A stretch of 64,000 bases of DNA from Streptomyces dioscori (GCF_003024195.1 NZ_KZ679039.1:124001-188000); one strand, 5' to 3'; positions 8,071 to 17,090 are shown, numbered from the stretch's first letter. Numbers and translations: made by a program. The notes: a model not told the origin generated them from the letters alone.

Positions 8071-9063
8071 ATGACGCCCGGCAACAACGGCGCGAGCACG
8101 CCCGAGGACGACGACCCGTTCGGCTATCTCTACGAGGACGGGAAGGCCGCCGGAGCCCAGCCGCCGAGCGGCGGTGGTGGTTACGGCTACCCAGGCTCCG
8201 TCAACCGGGTGCGTCCGGTCGGTGAGCGCCAGTACGGCCAGTCCGCCGCGCAGGCCGCCCCCACCGCGCAGTACGGGCAGGTCCCGCAGCAGCAGGGCAC
8301 GTACGGGCAGCAGGGGCAGCAAGGGCAGTACGGGCAGCCGAACGCGAACTACGCCACCTCCGAGAACTTCTCCGGCGGCGCGCCCACCACGCACCAGCAG
8401 ACGCACGGCGGCCGGGGCGGTGGCGGCCGGGGCCGCGGGCCCAACACCAAGGGTCTGCTCATCGGCGCCGTCGCCGTGGTCGCGGCCGTGGTGATCGGCA
8501 TCGCCATCGCGATGACGGGCGGTGACTCGGACGACGACAAGAGCGGCGACGACACCGCGGGCCCGACCACGTCGGCAGGCCAGAGCGCCGAGCCGAGCGA
8601 GACGTCCAGCAAGGAGGCCGACGAGCCGGCCGAGCTGCCCGACATCGACGCGAAGGCCCTGAAGCTCGGCGCCGGTGTGACGACCGCCTCGGACATCAAG
8701 GGCGCGAGCGCGGCGGGCGGCATCTACGTGACCGGCCTCAACCAGGTCGGCGCCGAGGTCACCTGGACCGTCAACGGCATCCCGAAGGCCGGTACGTACA
8801 CGGTCTTCACGAAGTACAGCGTTCCCGGCAAGGACGCGAAGATGACGCTCACCGTGAACGGCAAGGAGTTCGGCACCAAGCTGAACCTGGGCAACTTCGC
8901 TCAGGCCAAGGAGAACGAGTGGGAGAAGGGGTGGACGGAGACGTACTCCTGGCCCACTCTCACCAAGGGCACGAACACGATCTCCATCTCCTGTCAGGAG
9001 GGGGACGACTGTGACGTGCTCCTCGACCAGCTTCGGCTGAAGGCCGGGCAGGTCAAGAACTGA
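8071..9063 (+). CDS. Membrane-anchored protein with CBM-like extracellular domain
   Basis: A 330-residue protein with a Gln/Gly/Tyr-rich cytoplasmic N-terminus (repeats of QYGQ, about 50-95), one transmembrane helix (about 128-149), an acidic Ser/Thr linker (150-205) and a C-terminal beta-sandwich-like domain resembling carbohydrate-binding modules (AGTYTVFTKYSVPGKDAKMTL, CDVLLDQLRLKAG). This suggests a surface-displayed sugar- or wall-binding protein; no catalytic residues are seen. The start ATG at 8071 follows TAGGAGACCAAGGG. It is transcribed in the same direction as cdgB, 118 bases downstream. Confidence 0.75.
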   Translation: MTPGNNGASTPEDDDPFGYLYEDGKAAGAQPPSGGGGYGYPGSVNRVRPVGERQYGQSAAQAAPTAQYGQVPQQQGTYGQQGQQGQYGQPNANYATSENFSGGAPTTHQQTHGGRGGGGRGRGPNTKGLLIGAVAVVAAVVIGIAIAMTGGDSDDDKSGDDTAGPTTSAGQSAEPSETSSKEADEPAELPDIDAKALKLGAGVTTASDIKGASAAGGIYVTGLNQVGAEVTWTVNGIPKAGTYTVFTKYSVPGKDAKMTLTVNGKEFGTKLNLGNFAQAKENEWEKGWTETYSWPTLTKGTNTISISCQEGDDCDVLLDQLRLKAGQVKN

Positions 9064-9096
9064 GCGTTGATTCTGGCTTTCCACTTGCCGTGGTGG

Positions 9097-9213
9097 TCGG
9101 GTGCGGGTCCGGTGGGGGCCGTTCGCGCAGTTCCCCGCGCCCCCATCAGGGGCGCGGGGAACTGCGCAATCTTTTGTCTTGCAGGGGGCGCAGCCCCCAC
9201 CGGGCCGCACCCG
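9097..9213. repeat. REP-like repeat with hairpin between convergent genes
   Basis: The core forms a near-perfect hairpin: CGCAGTTCCCCGCGCCCC (9126-9143), a 4-base loop, then its complement to 9165. It is followed by the linker CAATCTTTTG and a second small hairpin (GGGGGCGCAGCCCCC). It probably terminates both convergent transcripts. Confidence 0.9.
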
Positions 9214-9234
9214 ATGAACGACCCGCGCGGAGCG

Positions 9235-10164
9235 CTACGCCGCGGTTGGCTGGCTCGTCACGGATATGCGTGCCAGCAACTCCTCGTAAGCCGCGCGGTC
9301 GAACTCCCCGGCCACCGGGGCCAGTACCGTCGCCGCGGACAGGGCTACCGCTCGGGCCAGGCGGTCCGGCCAGGGGAGTTTCTCCACCAGGCCCGACAGC
9401 AGGCCCGCGACCGCCGAGTCCCCGGCGCCCGTCGGATTGCCGCGGACCGGCCGGGGCGGGGCCGCGCGCCAGTCGCCGTCGGGCGTGCGGGCCAGCAGCC
9501 CCTCCGCGCCGAGGGACGCCACCACCGCGTGCGCCCCGCGTCGGCGCGCGTCCCGCGTGGCCTGCGAAGGGTCGTGCGAGCCGGTCAGCTCGGCCAGTTC
9601 GTCCGCGTTCGGCTTGACGATGTCGGGGCGGGCCGCGATCCCCCGCCGCAACGGCTCCCCGCTCGTGTCGAGCAGCACCGGAACCGCCAACGCGCGGGCC
9701 GTGCGCACGAGTTGTGCGTACGCCCCGACCGGCACCCCGGGTGGCAGGCTGCCGCACAGGGCCACCGCCGAACAGGAGCGCAGCAGGACCTCGTACGCCT
9801 CCTGGAAGTCGGCCCACTCGGCGGGGGTGATCTCCGGGCCCGGTTCGTTGAGTTGAGTCGTGTCACCGGTCGTCGTGTCGGCCACCGCGATCGTGCGGCG
9901 GGTCGAGCCGCTCACCGGCACCAGCGCGTCGACGACATCCGGCGTCCGCGCGAGCCCGGCCCGCAGGGCCCGCCCGGTGACGCCGCCCACGAAGCCCGTC
10001 ACGGTCACCTCATGCCCGAGGGCCGCGAGCACCCGGGCCACGTTCAGGCCCTTACCGCCGGGCCGTTCGGTCATCTCGTCGACCCGGTGGGACGCGTGGG
10101 GCCGCAACTCCCGTACGCGGTACGTGATGTCGAGAGCGGTGTTCAGCGTGACCGTGAGGAGCAA
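9235..10164 (-). CDS. PfkB-family hexose-phosphate kinase (1-phosphofructokinase-like)
   Basis: A 309-residue sugar kinase. The N-terminus LLTVTLNTALDITYRV and the RPGGKGLNVARVLAALG motif are typical of the 1-phosphofructokinase/tagatose-6-phosphate kinase branch. The C-terminal GNPTGAGDSAVAG holds the catalytic Asp and anion hole. It lies downstream of nagA on the same strand after a 134-base gap, so it may phosphorylate a sugar phosphate feeding from amino-sugar breakdown; the exact substrate is not clear. The start is TTG at 10164, 9 bases after GGGAGG. Confidence 0.85.
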   Translation of the reverse strand: MLLTVTLNTALDITYRVRELRPHASHRVDEMTERPGGKGLNVARVLAALGHEVTVTGFVGGVTGRALRAGLARTPDVVDALVPVSGSTRRTIAVADTTTGDTTQLNEPGPEITPAEWADFQEAYEVLLRSCSAVALCGSLPPGVPVGAYAQLVRTARALAVPVLLDTSGEPLRRGIAARPDIVKPNADELAELTGSHDPSQATRDARRRGAHAVVASLGAEGLLARTPDGDWRAAPPRPVRGNPTGAGDSAVAGLLSGLVEKLPWPDRLARAVALSAATVLAPVAGEFDRAAYEELLARISVTSQPTAA

Positions 10165-10298
10165 CCGGGCCGACCTCCCTCGTTCTGGACGCGCTCGCCT
10201 GGTGCGCGTGCGGGTGCCACGGGTGTGCTTGTCCGACAGCCCGACAGTCCAACGGTCCGATCATGCCAAAGGCGACGGCTGTCGGCCCAGCCCCCGGC

Positions 10299-11552
10299 TC
10301 AGGCGGTCTGAGGTTCGACCAGCCATTCGCCCCGGCGCATCACACCCTTGAGTTCGAAAGCGGAGTTCAGGACCACCAGGTCGGCGTCCTTGCCCGGCTC
10401 CAGCGAACCCACCCGGTCGTACAGGCCCAACTGCCGTGCCGGATTGGCGGAGATGGCCGCGACGACGTCCTCTACGGGCAGCCGGTCCACGGTCACCGCG
10501 CGCTTGAAGGCCCGGTCCAGGGTCAGCGTGGAGCCCGCGATCGAACCGCCCTCCACCAGCCGCGCCACACCGTCCGCGACCTCGACCTCCAGCGGGCCGA
10601 GCATGTAGCGGCCGTCGCCGAAGCCCGCCGCGTCCATCGCGTCCGTGATGAACGCCACCCGTCCGCCGCCCGCGTGATGGAACGCCAACTGCAGGGAGGC
10701 CGGGTGCAGGTGGACGCCGTCGTTGATCAGCTCGACGGTGATCCGCTCGTCCTCCAGCAGCGCCGCGATCGGGCCCGGCGTGCGGTGGCCGAGCACGGGC
10801 ATCGCGTTGAACAGGTGCGTCGCCACGGTCGCGCCCGCGTCGATGGCCTCCACCGTCTGCTCGTACGTGGCGTCCGTGTGCCCGATCGCCGCGATGACGC
10901 CGTGCTCGACGAGGAGGCGTACGGAGTCGATGCCGCCCGGGAGTTCGGTGGCGAGGGTGACCATGCGGGCCTGGCCGCGCGCCGCGTCGATCAGCTTGCG
11001 GACCTCCGACGGGTCGGGGTCGCGCAGCAGCTTCTCGGAGTGCGCTCCCTTGCGGCACGGGGAGATGAACGGGCCCTCGAAGTGGACGCCCGCGATGTCG
11101 CCCTGCTCGGCCAGTTCGGAGAGCAGCCCCGCGCGCTGGGCCAGGCCGTCCATGTCGCCGGTGACCGTGGAGGCGACGAGGGTCGTCGTGCCGTGCGCGC
11201 GGTGGGTGCGGATGCCCTGGAGGATCTCCTCGACCGTGCCCGAGGTGAAGGAGGCTCCGCCGCCGCCGTGGTTGTGCATGTCCACGAAGCCGGGGACCAC
11301 GTAGTGACCTGAGAGGTCTCGGCGGGGGGTGTCCTCGGGAGCGCTCCCGGCGATGTGCGTGCCGTCGATGATCACGCGGCCGTTGGGCACGGTGCCGGTG
11401 GGGAGAACTACGGTCGCTCCGGTGAGGATCGTCGGGTGCGGGCCGGTGGGGGTCGGGCGCGCCCCCGCGGCGGAGCCGCGTGGTGTCACGCCCCGCGCCC
11501 CTGACGGGGCGCCCTCGTGCGGGGCGGTCGGAGACATGCGCTCAGTGGTCAT
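10299..11552 (-). CDS. nagA: N-acetylglucosamine-6-phosphate deacetylase
   Basis: A 417-residue amidohydrolase that converts GlcNAc-6-phosphate to glucosamine-6-phosphate and acetate. Metal and substrate motifs are present: VDMHNHGGGG, HFEGPFISPCRKGAH, AAIGHTDATYEQ, THLFNAMP and FITDAMDAAG. The ATG at 11552 overlaps the nagK stop as ATGA, so translation is probably coupled. About 37 N-terminal residues before ILTGATVVLPTG are encoded by a REP-like repeat (11431-11511) and are not part of the usual fold; GTG within this stretch is an alternative start. Confidence 0.93.
   Translation of the reverse strand: MTTERMSPTAPHEGAPSGARGVTPRGSAAGARPTPTGPHPTILTGATVVLPTGTVPNGRVIIDGTHIAGSAPEDTPRRDLSGHYVVPGFVDMHNHGGGGASFTSGTVEEILQGIRTHRAHGTTTLVASTVTGDMDGLAQRAGLLSELAEQGDIAGVHFEGPFISPCRKGAHSEKLLRDPDPSEVRKLIDAARGQARMVTLATELPGGIDSVRLLVEHGVIAAIGHTDATYEQTVEAIDAGATVATHLFNAMPVLGHRTPGPIAALLEDERITVELINDGVHLHPASLQLAFHHAGGGRVAFITDAMDAAGFGDGRYMLGPLEVEVADGVARLVEGGSIAGSTLTLDRAFKRAVTVDRLPVEDVVAAISANPARQLGLYDRVGSLEPGKDADLVVLNSAFELKGVMRRGEWLVEPQTA
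11431..11511. repeat. REP-like repeat inside the nagA 5' coding region
   Basis: The sequence carries the same modules as the intergenic repeats: gtcgggtgcgggccggtggg, cgcggcggagccgcg and ccccgcgcccctgacggggc. Here it is in frame and translated as a Pro/Gly/Ala-rich N-terminal extension. Confidence 0.85.
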
Positions 11553-12490
11553 CGGGCGGATACCTCCGGAGTGGTGGCCAGCAGGTCCCAGGCGAGGAGG
11601 CCCGCGCCGAGGCAGCCGGCCGTGTCCCCCAGTGCCGCGGGGACGATGGACGGCAGTTTCTGGAAGGTGACGCGCCGCTCGACCGCGGCCCGCAGTGGTG
11701 TGAACAAGGTTTCCCCCGCCTCGGCGAGACCGCCACCGATGATCAGGACGCGCGGGTCCAGCAGGGTGAGCGCGGTGACGAGTCCGTCGGCGAGCGCGTC
11801 CACCGCGTCCTGCCAGACCGCCCGCGCGCGGGGATCGCCGGAGTCGACGGCCTTCGCGCAGTCCGCCGCGTCCGCCTCCCGGTCGCCGGAGGCCTCGGCC
11901 CACGCCTCGCTGACGGCGGCGGCCGACGCGTACCGCTCCAGGCAGCCGTGCTGTCCGCACGGACAGGGGGCGCCACCGGGGCGTACGACGACATGGCCGA
12001 TCTCGCCCGCGAAACCGTGCGCGCCCGCTTCCACCCGGCCGTCGATGCCGATCGCGCCGGCGATGCCCGTGCCCAGCGGTACGAACAGGAAGCGGTCCGC
12101 GCCCTGGCCGGCCCCGATCCGGCCCTCGGCGAGGCCACCGGTGCGTACGTCGTGGCCGAGGGCGACCGGTGCCCCGTGCAGCCGTTCGCTGAGGAGCTTG
12201 CGCAGTGGTACGTCGCGCCAGCCGAGGTTGGCCGCGTAGGCGGCGATGCCGCGGTCGGCGTCCACGATGCCGGGGACGGCGACGCCCGCGGCCGCCGCGG
12301 GCTCGCCGAGGTGCTCCTCGCCGTGCGCGCGCAGGTCGGCGGCGAAGGCGAGGATCGACTCGACGACGGAGTCCGGGCCGCGCTCCCGGCCCGTCGAGCG
12401 GCGGGCCTGGTGCAGCAGCTCGCCGTCCGCCCCCACGAGGGCGGCCTTCATTCCGGTGCCGCCCACATCCAGGGCGATGACGTGTCTCAC
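11549..12490 (-). CDS. nagK: N-acetylglucosamine kinase (ROK family)
   Basis: A 313-residue ROK kinase making GlcNAc-6-phosphate, the substrate of NagA encoded immediately downstream. It has the ATP-binding DVGGTGMKAAL at residues 8-18, the catalytic region GHDVRTGGLAEG, the His of GEIGHVVV and the zinc motif CPCGQHGCLE characteristic of ROK sugar kinases. There is no N-terminal winged helix, so it is an enzyme and not a ROK repressor. Two DasR-like sites lie 28-61 bases upstream of the start. Confidence 0.94.
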   Translation of the reverse strand: MRHVIALDVGGTGMKAALVGADGELLHQARRSTGRERGPDSVVESILAFAADLRAHGEEHLGEPAAAAGVAVPGIVDADRGIAAYAANLGWRDVPLRKLLSERLHGAPVALGHDVRTGGLAEGRIGAGQGADRFLFVPLGTGIAGAIGIDGRVEAGAHGFAGEIGHVVVRPGGAPCPCGQHGCLERYASAAAVSEAWAEASGDREADAADCAKAVDSGDPRARAVWQDAVDALADGLVTALTLLDPRVLIIGGGLAEAGETLFTPLRAAVERRVTFQKLPSIVPAALGDTAGCLGAGLLAWDLLATTPEVSAR

Positions 12491-12517
12491 ACGTACAGTG
12501 TCGCCCCTTACCCCGTG

Positions 12518-12533
12518 AGAGGTCTAGTCCACT
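12518..12533. promoter_or_regulatory. DasR-responsive element (dre)-like site 1
   Basis: AGAGGTCTAGTCCACT matches the dre consensus ACTGGTCTAGACCACT at 13 of 16 positions. It lies between nagK and the divergent solute-binding gene. DasR control of nagKA is established in S. coelicolor. Confidence 0.8.
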
Positions 12534-12535
12534 TA

Positions 12536-12551
12536 CGTGGTGTAGACCTTA
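12536..12551. promoter_or_regulatory. DasR-responsive element-like site 2
   Basis: CGTGGTGTAGACCTTA retains the TGGTnTAGACC core of the dre consensus (10 of 16 overall). It is only 2 bases from site 1, giving a tandem pair. Confidence 0.6.
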
Positions 12552-12672
12552 GAGCGAAAATTGCGATTCGAAAGTTTGGGATCGCATGAGCGAATCGGTG
12601 TGATACGCGGGCACTTGGGCACGCGGACGCCCGGGTGTGCTCATCGGACGAACAGGGTTGAGGACGGCAGTA

Positions 12673-13938
12673 GTGCAGCGGCGAGTGACAAGTCTGATCG
12701 CGGTGGCGTCCGCACTGGGTGTGACCGCGGCCCTCGGAGGCTGCGGAAGTTCCGCCGAGTCCGGGGACGTCACGCTGAAACTCGTGGCGGCCGACTACGG
12801 CGACTCCAAGGCGAACAGCTCACAGAAGTACTGGGACAAGCTGACCCAGGCCTACGAGGCGAAGCACCCCGGCGTGGACGTCGAGGTCAGCGTGTACTCC
12901 TGGAACGACGTCGACGCCAAGGTCAAGGCGATGGTCGACGCGGGCGACCCGCCCGACCTGGCCCAGGTCGGCGCGTACGCCGACTACGCCGACGCGGGGG
13001 AGCTCTACCGCGCCGGCGACGTGCTCTCCATAGACACCCAAGCCGACTTCGTGTCGCAGCTGTCCGCGGCCGGAGAGATAAACCGGACGCAGTACGGCAT
13101 GCCGTTCGCCTCCTCCACCCGGCTGCTCTTCTACAACAAGACCCTCTTCGCCGACGCCGGCCTCACCCCGCCGGAGAGCTGGAACGACCTCGCCTCCGAC
13201 GCGGCGGCCCTCAAGGCCAAGGGCGTGAAGTACCCGTACGCCCTGCCGCTGGGGCCGGAGGAGGCGCAGGCCGAGACGCTGATGTGGCTGCTCAGCGGCG
13301 GCGACGGGTACACCGACACGGTCGGCTCCTACAGCCTCGACTCCCCGCAGAACATCGACACCTTCACCTGGCTCAAGGAGGAGCTCGTCGACAAGGGCCT
13401 CACCGGGCCGGTCGCGCCCGCGAAGCTCAACCGCGCGGACGCCTTCGCGGCGTTCACACGCGGCGAGGTCGGCATGCTGAACGGCCACCCGACGCTGATG
13501 AAGGCCGCCGCGGCGAAGGGCGTGAAGTTCGGCATGGTGCCGATGCCCGGCGCGAAGGGGCGTTCCAAGGCCACGATGGGTGTCGCCGACTGGATGATGG
13601 CGTTCAAGAAGAACGGGCACAAGGAGCAGATCGGGGACTTCCTCGACTACGTGTACAGCGACGAGAACGTCCTTGAGTTCTCCCACGAGTACGACCTGCT
13701 GCCCGTCACGACGTCCGCGTCCGAGGCGATGGCCCTCGACAAGGACGACGCGGACCTCGTCGACTTCCTCGGCGAGCTGCCCAATGCCGAGCTGTATCCC
13801 GTGGGACAGACGTCCTGGGCGGCGGTCAGCGCGGACATCAAGCAGCGGATCGGTGAGGCGGTCGGCGCGGAGGGGGATCCGGGGACTGTGCTGGGGCAGT
13901 TGCAGAGGGCTGCTTCTGCCGCTCAGAACGCGGGGTGA
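12673..13938 (+). CDS. ABC transporter extracellular sugar-binding lipoprotein
   Basis: A 421-residue family 1 solute-binding protein. The signal peptide ends in the lipobox LGGC. The mature protein has the usual two-lobe pattern: KLVAADYGDS at the start, YEAKHPGVDVEV, GDPPDLAQVGAYADYADAGE, YGMPFASSTRLLFYNKTLF and GEVGMLNGHPTLM. No permease or ATPase gene follows, so it probably works with a distant transporter. It is divergent from nagK and shares its DasR-site region, which suggests uptake of GlcNAc or a related sugar. GTG at 12673 places the signal peptide correctly. Confidence 0.88.
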   Translation: MQRRVTSLIAVASALGVTAALGGCGSSAESGDVTLKLVAADYGDSKANSSQKYWDKLTQAYEAKHPGVDVEVSVYSWNDVDAKVKAMVDAGDPPDLAQVGAYADYADAGELYRAGDVLSIDTQADFVSQLSAAGEINRTQYGMPFASSTRLLFYNKTLFADAGLTPPESWNDLASDAAALKAKGVKYPYALPLGPEEAQAETLMWLLSGGDGYTDTVGSYSLDSPQNIDTFTWLKEELVDKGLTGPVAPAKLNRADAFAAFTRGEVGMLNGHPTLMKAAAAKGVKFGMVPMPGAKGRSKATMGVADWMMAFKKNGHKEQIGDFLDYVYSDENVLEFSHEYDLLPVTTSASEAMALDKDDADLVDFLGELPNAELYPVGQTSWAAVSADIKQRIGEAVGAEGDPGTVLGQLQRAASAAQNAG

Positions 13939-13961
13939 CTCCGTCGGGTGTGGGTGGCTTC

Positions 13962-14063
13962 GTCGGGTGCGGGTCGGTGGGGGCTGGTCGCGCCGTTCCC
14001 CGCGCCCCTTGGGGGCTGCGCCCCCTTAAAGGCAAAAGATTGCGCCGTTCCCCGCGCCCCTTT
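13962..14063. repeat. REP-like repeats (two modules)
   Basis: Leader gtcgggtgcgggtcggtgg, core cgccgttccccgcgcccctt, a small hairpin (gggggctgcgccccc), linker caaaagattgcg and a second core. Located between the solute-binding gene and the DUF3263 gene. Confidence 0.9.
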
Positions 14064-14085
14064 GTCTGGGGTTAGCGTTGGGCGT

Positions 14086-14325
14086 ATGGGTGATCAGGAG
14101 CTGACTGCGCAGGAGCGGGACGTGCTTGCGTTGGAGGGGCGGGGGTGGGAGTCGCCCGGGGCCAAGGAGCGGGCCGTCCGGGAGGAGCTGGGGATCGCGC
14201 CGGTTCGCTACTACCAGTTGCTGAACGCCCTGCTGGACGCGGAGCGGGCCCTCGCCTACGACCCGGTGACGGTCAACCGCCTGCGGCGCGTTCGTGAGGT
14301 ACGCAGGAGCGAGCGGGAGGCGTAA
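14086..14325 (+). CDS. DUF3263 small DNA-binding-like protein
   Basis: A 79-residue protein with the DUF3263 pattern: LTAQERDVLALEGRGWESPG, then AKERAVREELGIAPVRYYQL, a predicted helix-turn-helix, then NRLRRVREVRRSERE. This family is restricted to actinobacteria and its role is unknown. It ends 29 bases before otsB and runs in the same direction, so it may be co-transcribed. Confidence 0.85.
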   Translation: MGDQELTAQERDVLALEGRGWESPGAKERAVREELGIAPVRYYQLLNALLDAERALAYDPVTVNRLRRVREVRRSEREA

Positions 14326-14354
14326 GACCCCACCTCGGCGGATAGGGTCGCAGC

Positions 14355-15215
14355 ATGGCCAGCCACCCCGACCCATCGTCGCTGCCGAGCCCCGTGACCA
14401 CGGCGGGCCGAGACGGCCTCGCCGCGATCCTCGCGCGGCCCCGCAAGGCCGTCCTCGCCTTCGACTTCGACGGCACGCTCGCGCCGATCGTCCCCGACCC
14501 CGAACAGGCCCGCGCCCACCCGGACGCCGTACCGGCCCTGGCGGCGCTGGCCCCGAAGGTGGCGTCGGTGGCCGTGGTCACCGGCAGGCCGGCGTCGGTC
14601 GCCGTGCGGTACGGCGGCTTCGCCGGGGTCCCGGGCCTCGACCACCTCGTCGTGCTCGGCCACTACGGGGCGGAGCGCTGGGACGCGGTCACCGGTACGG
14701 TCCGGGCCCCCGCGCCGCACCCCGGCGTCGCCGCGGCCCGCGCCGAACTGCCCGGATTCCTCGACGGCATCGGGGCCTGGCAGGGCAGCTGGATCGAGGA
14801 GAAGGGCAGGGCCGTCGCGGTCCACACCCGCCGCGCACAGGACCCGCAGGCCGCCTTCGAGGCACTGCGCGAACCGCTGGCCCGGCTGGCCCACCAGCAC
14901 GGCCTGATCGTCGAACCGGGGCGCATGGTCCTGGAGCTGCGTCCGGCGGGCATGGACAAGGGCGTCGCCCTCGGCGCGTACGTGCGCGATGTCGGTGCCG
15001 AGTCGGTCATGTACGTCGGCGACGACCTCGGCGACCTGCCGGCCTTCGCCGCCGTCGAAAAACTCCGCTCCGACGGCATCCCGGGCCTCCTGGTCTGCAG
15101 CGGCAGCACAGAGGTGACGGAACTGGCCGACCGCGCAGACCTGGTGGTGGACGGCCCGGAGGGCGTCGCACGACTGCTCACGACCCTGGCCACCCACTTG
15201 GCGCCACCCCACTAG
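14355..15215 (+). CDS. otsB: Trehalose-6-phosphate phosphatase
   Basis: A 286-residue HAD-superfamily phosphatase converting trehalose-6-phosphate to trehalose. Motif I DFDGT has the nucleophile pair Asp37/Asp39. VVTGRP gives motif II, LELRPAGMDKG the lysine region and GDDLGDLPAF (about 222-231) the Mg2+-binding motif IV. The partner synthase otsA lies just downstream, convergent on the other strand, separated by three REP cores. Confidence 0.93.
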   Translation: MASHPDPSSLPSPVTTAGRDGLAAILARPRKAVLAFDFDGTLAPIVPDPEQARAHPDAVPALAALAPKVASVAVVTGRPASVAVRYGGFAGVPGLDHLVVLGHYGAERWDAVTGTVRAPAPHPGVAAARAELPGFLDGIGAWQGSWIEEKGRAVAVHTRRAQDPQAAFEALREPLARLAHQHGLIVEPGRMVLELRPAGMDKGVALGAYVRDVGAESVMYVGDDLGDLPAFAAVEKLRSDGIPGLLVCSGSTEVTELADRADLVVDGPEGVARLLTTLATHLAPPH

Positions 15216-15235
15216 GAAGCCCGCCAGGGCCCCCT

Positions 15236-15349
15236 GAGGGGCGCGGGGAACAGCGCAATCTTTTGCCTTTAGGGGGCGCGGGGAACGGCGCAATCTTTTG
15301 CCTTCAAGGGGCGCGGGGAACTGCGCGACCAGCCCCCACCCGCCCGCAG
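15236..15349. repeat. Three REP-like cores between otsB and otsA
   Basis: Three reverse-oriented cores (ggggcgcggggaactgcgc type) are joined by the linker CAATCTTTTGCCTT and end in gaccagcccccacccgcccgc. They probably serve the terminator region of the convergent pair. Confidence 0.9.
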
Positions 15350-15366
15350 ATGACCACGACCCGGCG

Positions 15367-16791
15367 TCAGCCACCCGCCCCCGCGGAGCGCAGCGCGTGC
15401 AACTGGTCCAGGAACCACTGCGCCGGAGGCAGCGCGGTCGCCGCAACAGCCAACCGCTTCGTCCGCTCGGCCCGCTCAGCGAGAGGCACCGTCAACGCCT
15501 CGTGCAACGCCTCCGCCGTGGCCGACACGTCGTACGGGTTCACGACAACCGCGTCCTCGCCCAACTCCTCATACGCCCCCGCCTCCCGCGACAGCACCAG
15601 CACGCACCCGTCGTCGGACACGACGGGAACCTCCTTCGCGACGAGGTTCATCCCGTCACGGATGGGGTTCACGAGGGCCACGTCGGCCAGCCGGTACGCC
15701 GCGAGCGAGCGCGCGAAGTCGTCCTTCACGTGCAGCACGACCGGCGTCCAGCCGTCCGTCCTGTACACGGAGTTGATCTCGTCGGCGACCCGCTGCACCT
15801 CGGCCGTGTAGTCGCGGTACACCGCGAGGTCCTGCCGCGACGGGTACGCGAACGCCACGTGCACCACCCGCTCGCGCCACTCGGGCCGGTCGTCCAGCAG
15901 CTGCCGGTACGCCAGCAGGCCGCGCACGATGTTCTTCGACAGCTCGGTGCGGTCCACCCGCACGACGGTCTTCCGGGGGCTGCCGTCGGGCGCGCTGCCG
16001 ATCTGCTCGCGCAGCGCGGCCATCCGTTCGTCGACGTCCGCGCGGTGCGAGCGCTCGCGCAGGAAGTCCGCGTCGGCGCCGAGGCCGTGCACGCCGATCT
16101 GCGTGTCCTGGTCGAAGTCGTCGCCCAGTACGGCCCGACAGCACTCCGTGAACGCGTCCGCCCACCGCCGGGTCAGGAACGCGGCCCGGTCGGCGCCGAG
16201 GATCCCGTCGAGGACCTTCGCCGCGATGTCGTCCGGGAGGAGCCGGAAGTAGTCCGGCGGGGCCCACGGGGTGTGCGAGAAGTGCCCGATCCGCAGGTCG
16301 GGACGGAGTTCGCGGAGCATCCGCGGGACCAGTGTCAGGTGGTAGTCCTGTACGAGGACCGCGGCGCCGTCCGCCGCCTCCTCGGCCAGTGCCTCGGCGA
16401 AGGCCTGGTTGTACGTCTCGTAGGCCGCCCACTGGCGCCGGAAATCCGCGTCGAAGACGGGTTCCAGGGGGGTCTGGTAGAGCATGTGGTGGACGAACCA
16501 CAGCGCGGAGTTCGCGATGCCGTTGTACGCGGCGGCGTGGGTGTCGGCGTCGATGTCGAGCATCCGGACGCCGTCCTCGCCCACGCCGCGCCGGACGGCC
16601 TCGCGGTCGCCGTCACCGAGGGCCGAGCAGACCCACAGGGCGCCCGCGTCGGGGCCGATGGCGGAGAGGCCCGACACGAGTCCGCCTCCGCCGCGCTTGG
16701 CCGTGAGCTCGCCGGACTCGTCCTTCGTGTACGAGACCGGGCCGCGGTTGGACGCGACGAGGACGGGGTGTGTGCCGTGGGTGGGAGCCAT
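15367..16791 (-). CDS. otsA: Trehalose-6-phosphate synthase (GT20)
   Basis: A 474-residue glycosyltransferase joining UDP-glucose and glucose-6-phosphate. It shows LVASNRGPVSY with the GGGGLVSGL loop at the N-terminus, VLVQDYHLTLVPRMLRE, GHFSHTPW, RVDRTELSKNI and the C-terminal donor site NPIRDGMNLVAKE. Length and motifs match OtsA. With otsB it forms the two-step osmoprotectant and spore-carbohydrate pathway. Confidence 0.93.
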   Translation of the reverse strand: MAPTHGTHPVLVASNRGPVSYTKDESGELTAKRGGGGLVSGLSAIGPDAGALWVCSALGDGDREAVRRGVGEDGVRMLDIDADTHAAAYNGIANSALWFVHHMLYQTPLEPVFDADFRRQWAAYETYNQAFAEALAEEAADGAAVLVQDYHLTLVPRMLRELRPDLRIGHFSHTPWAPPDYFRLLPDDIAAKVLDGILGADRAAFLTRRWADAFTECCRAVLGDDFDQDTQIGVHGLGADADFLRERSHRADVDERMAALREQIGSAPDGSPRKTVVRVDRTELSKNIVRGLLAYRQLLDDRPEWRERVVHVAFAYPSRQDLAVYRDYTAEVQRVADEINSVYRTDGWTPVVLHVKDDFARSLAAYRLADVALVNPIRDGMNLVAKEVPVVSDDGCVLVLSREAGAYEELGEDAVVVNPYDVSATAEALHEALTVPLAERAERTKRLAVAATALPPAQWFLDQLHALRSAGAGG

Positions 16792-16868
16792 GACTCGAAA
16801 TCTAGCCGCACCCTTAACCGCTCAAACGTTCCACTCGCCGTGGACGGGAGGTCGTGGGTCACGTGGCC

Positions 16869-17090
16869 GCCGGTGGGGGCGGGCCGCGCCGTTCCCCGCG
16901 CCCCTAAAAGCCAAAAGATTGCGCCGTTCCCCGCGCCCCTGAGGAGCGCCCCGGAGGGCGCGCCCCTGGGGGCGCGGGGAACTGCGCGGCTCACCCCCAC
17001 CGGGCCCGCGGCCCGACGACGGTGCTGCCCCTCTCAAGGGGCGCGGAGGACTGCGCGAACGGCCCCCACCGGGCCGCACCCGACGACGGC
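16869..17090. repeat. REP-like repeat cluster
   Basis: Four cores in both orientations lie within the gap between otsA and the glycosyltransferase gene, with AAAAGATTGCG linkers and a closing CCCCCACCGGGCCGCACCCGACGA. The opposed cores can form several hairpins. Confidence 0.9.

Noticed and set aside
9235-16791. A single sugar-utilisation operon from the PfkB kinase to otsA
   Set aside because: Strand switches, REP blocks and separate promoters divide it into independent units.
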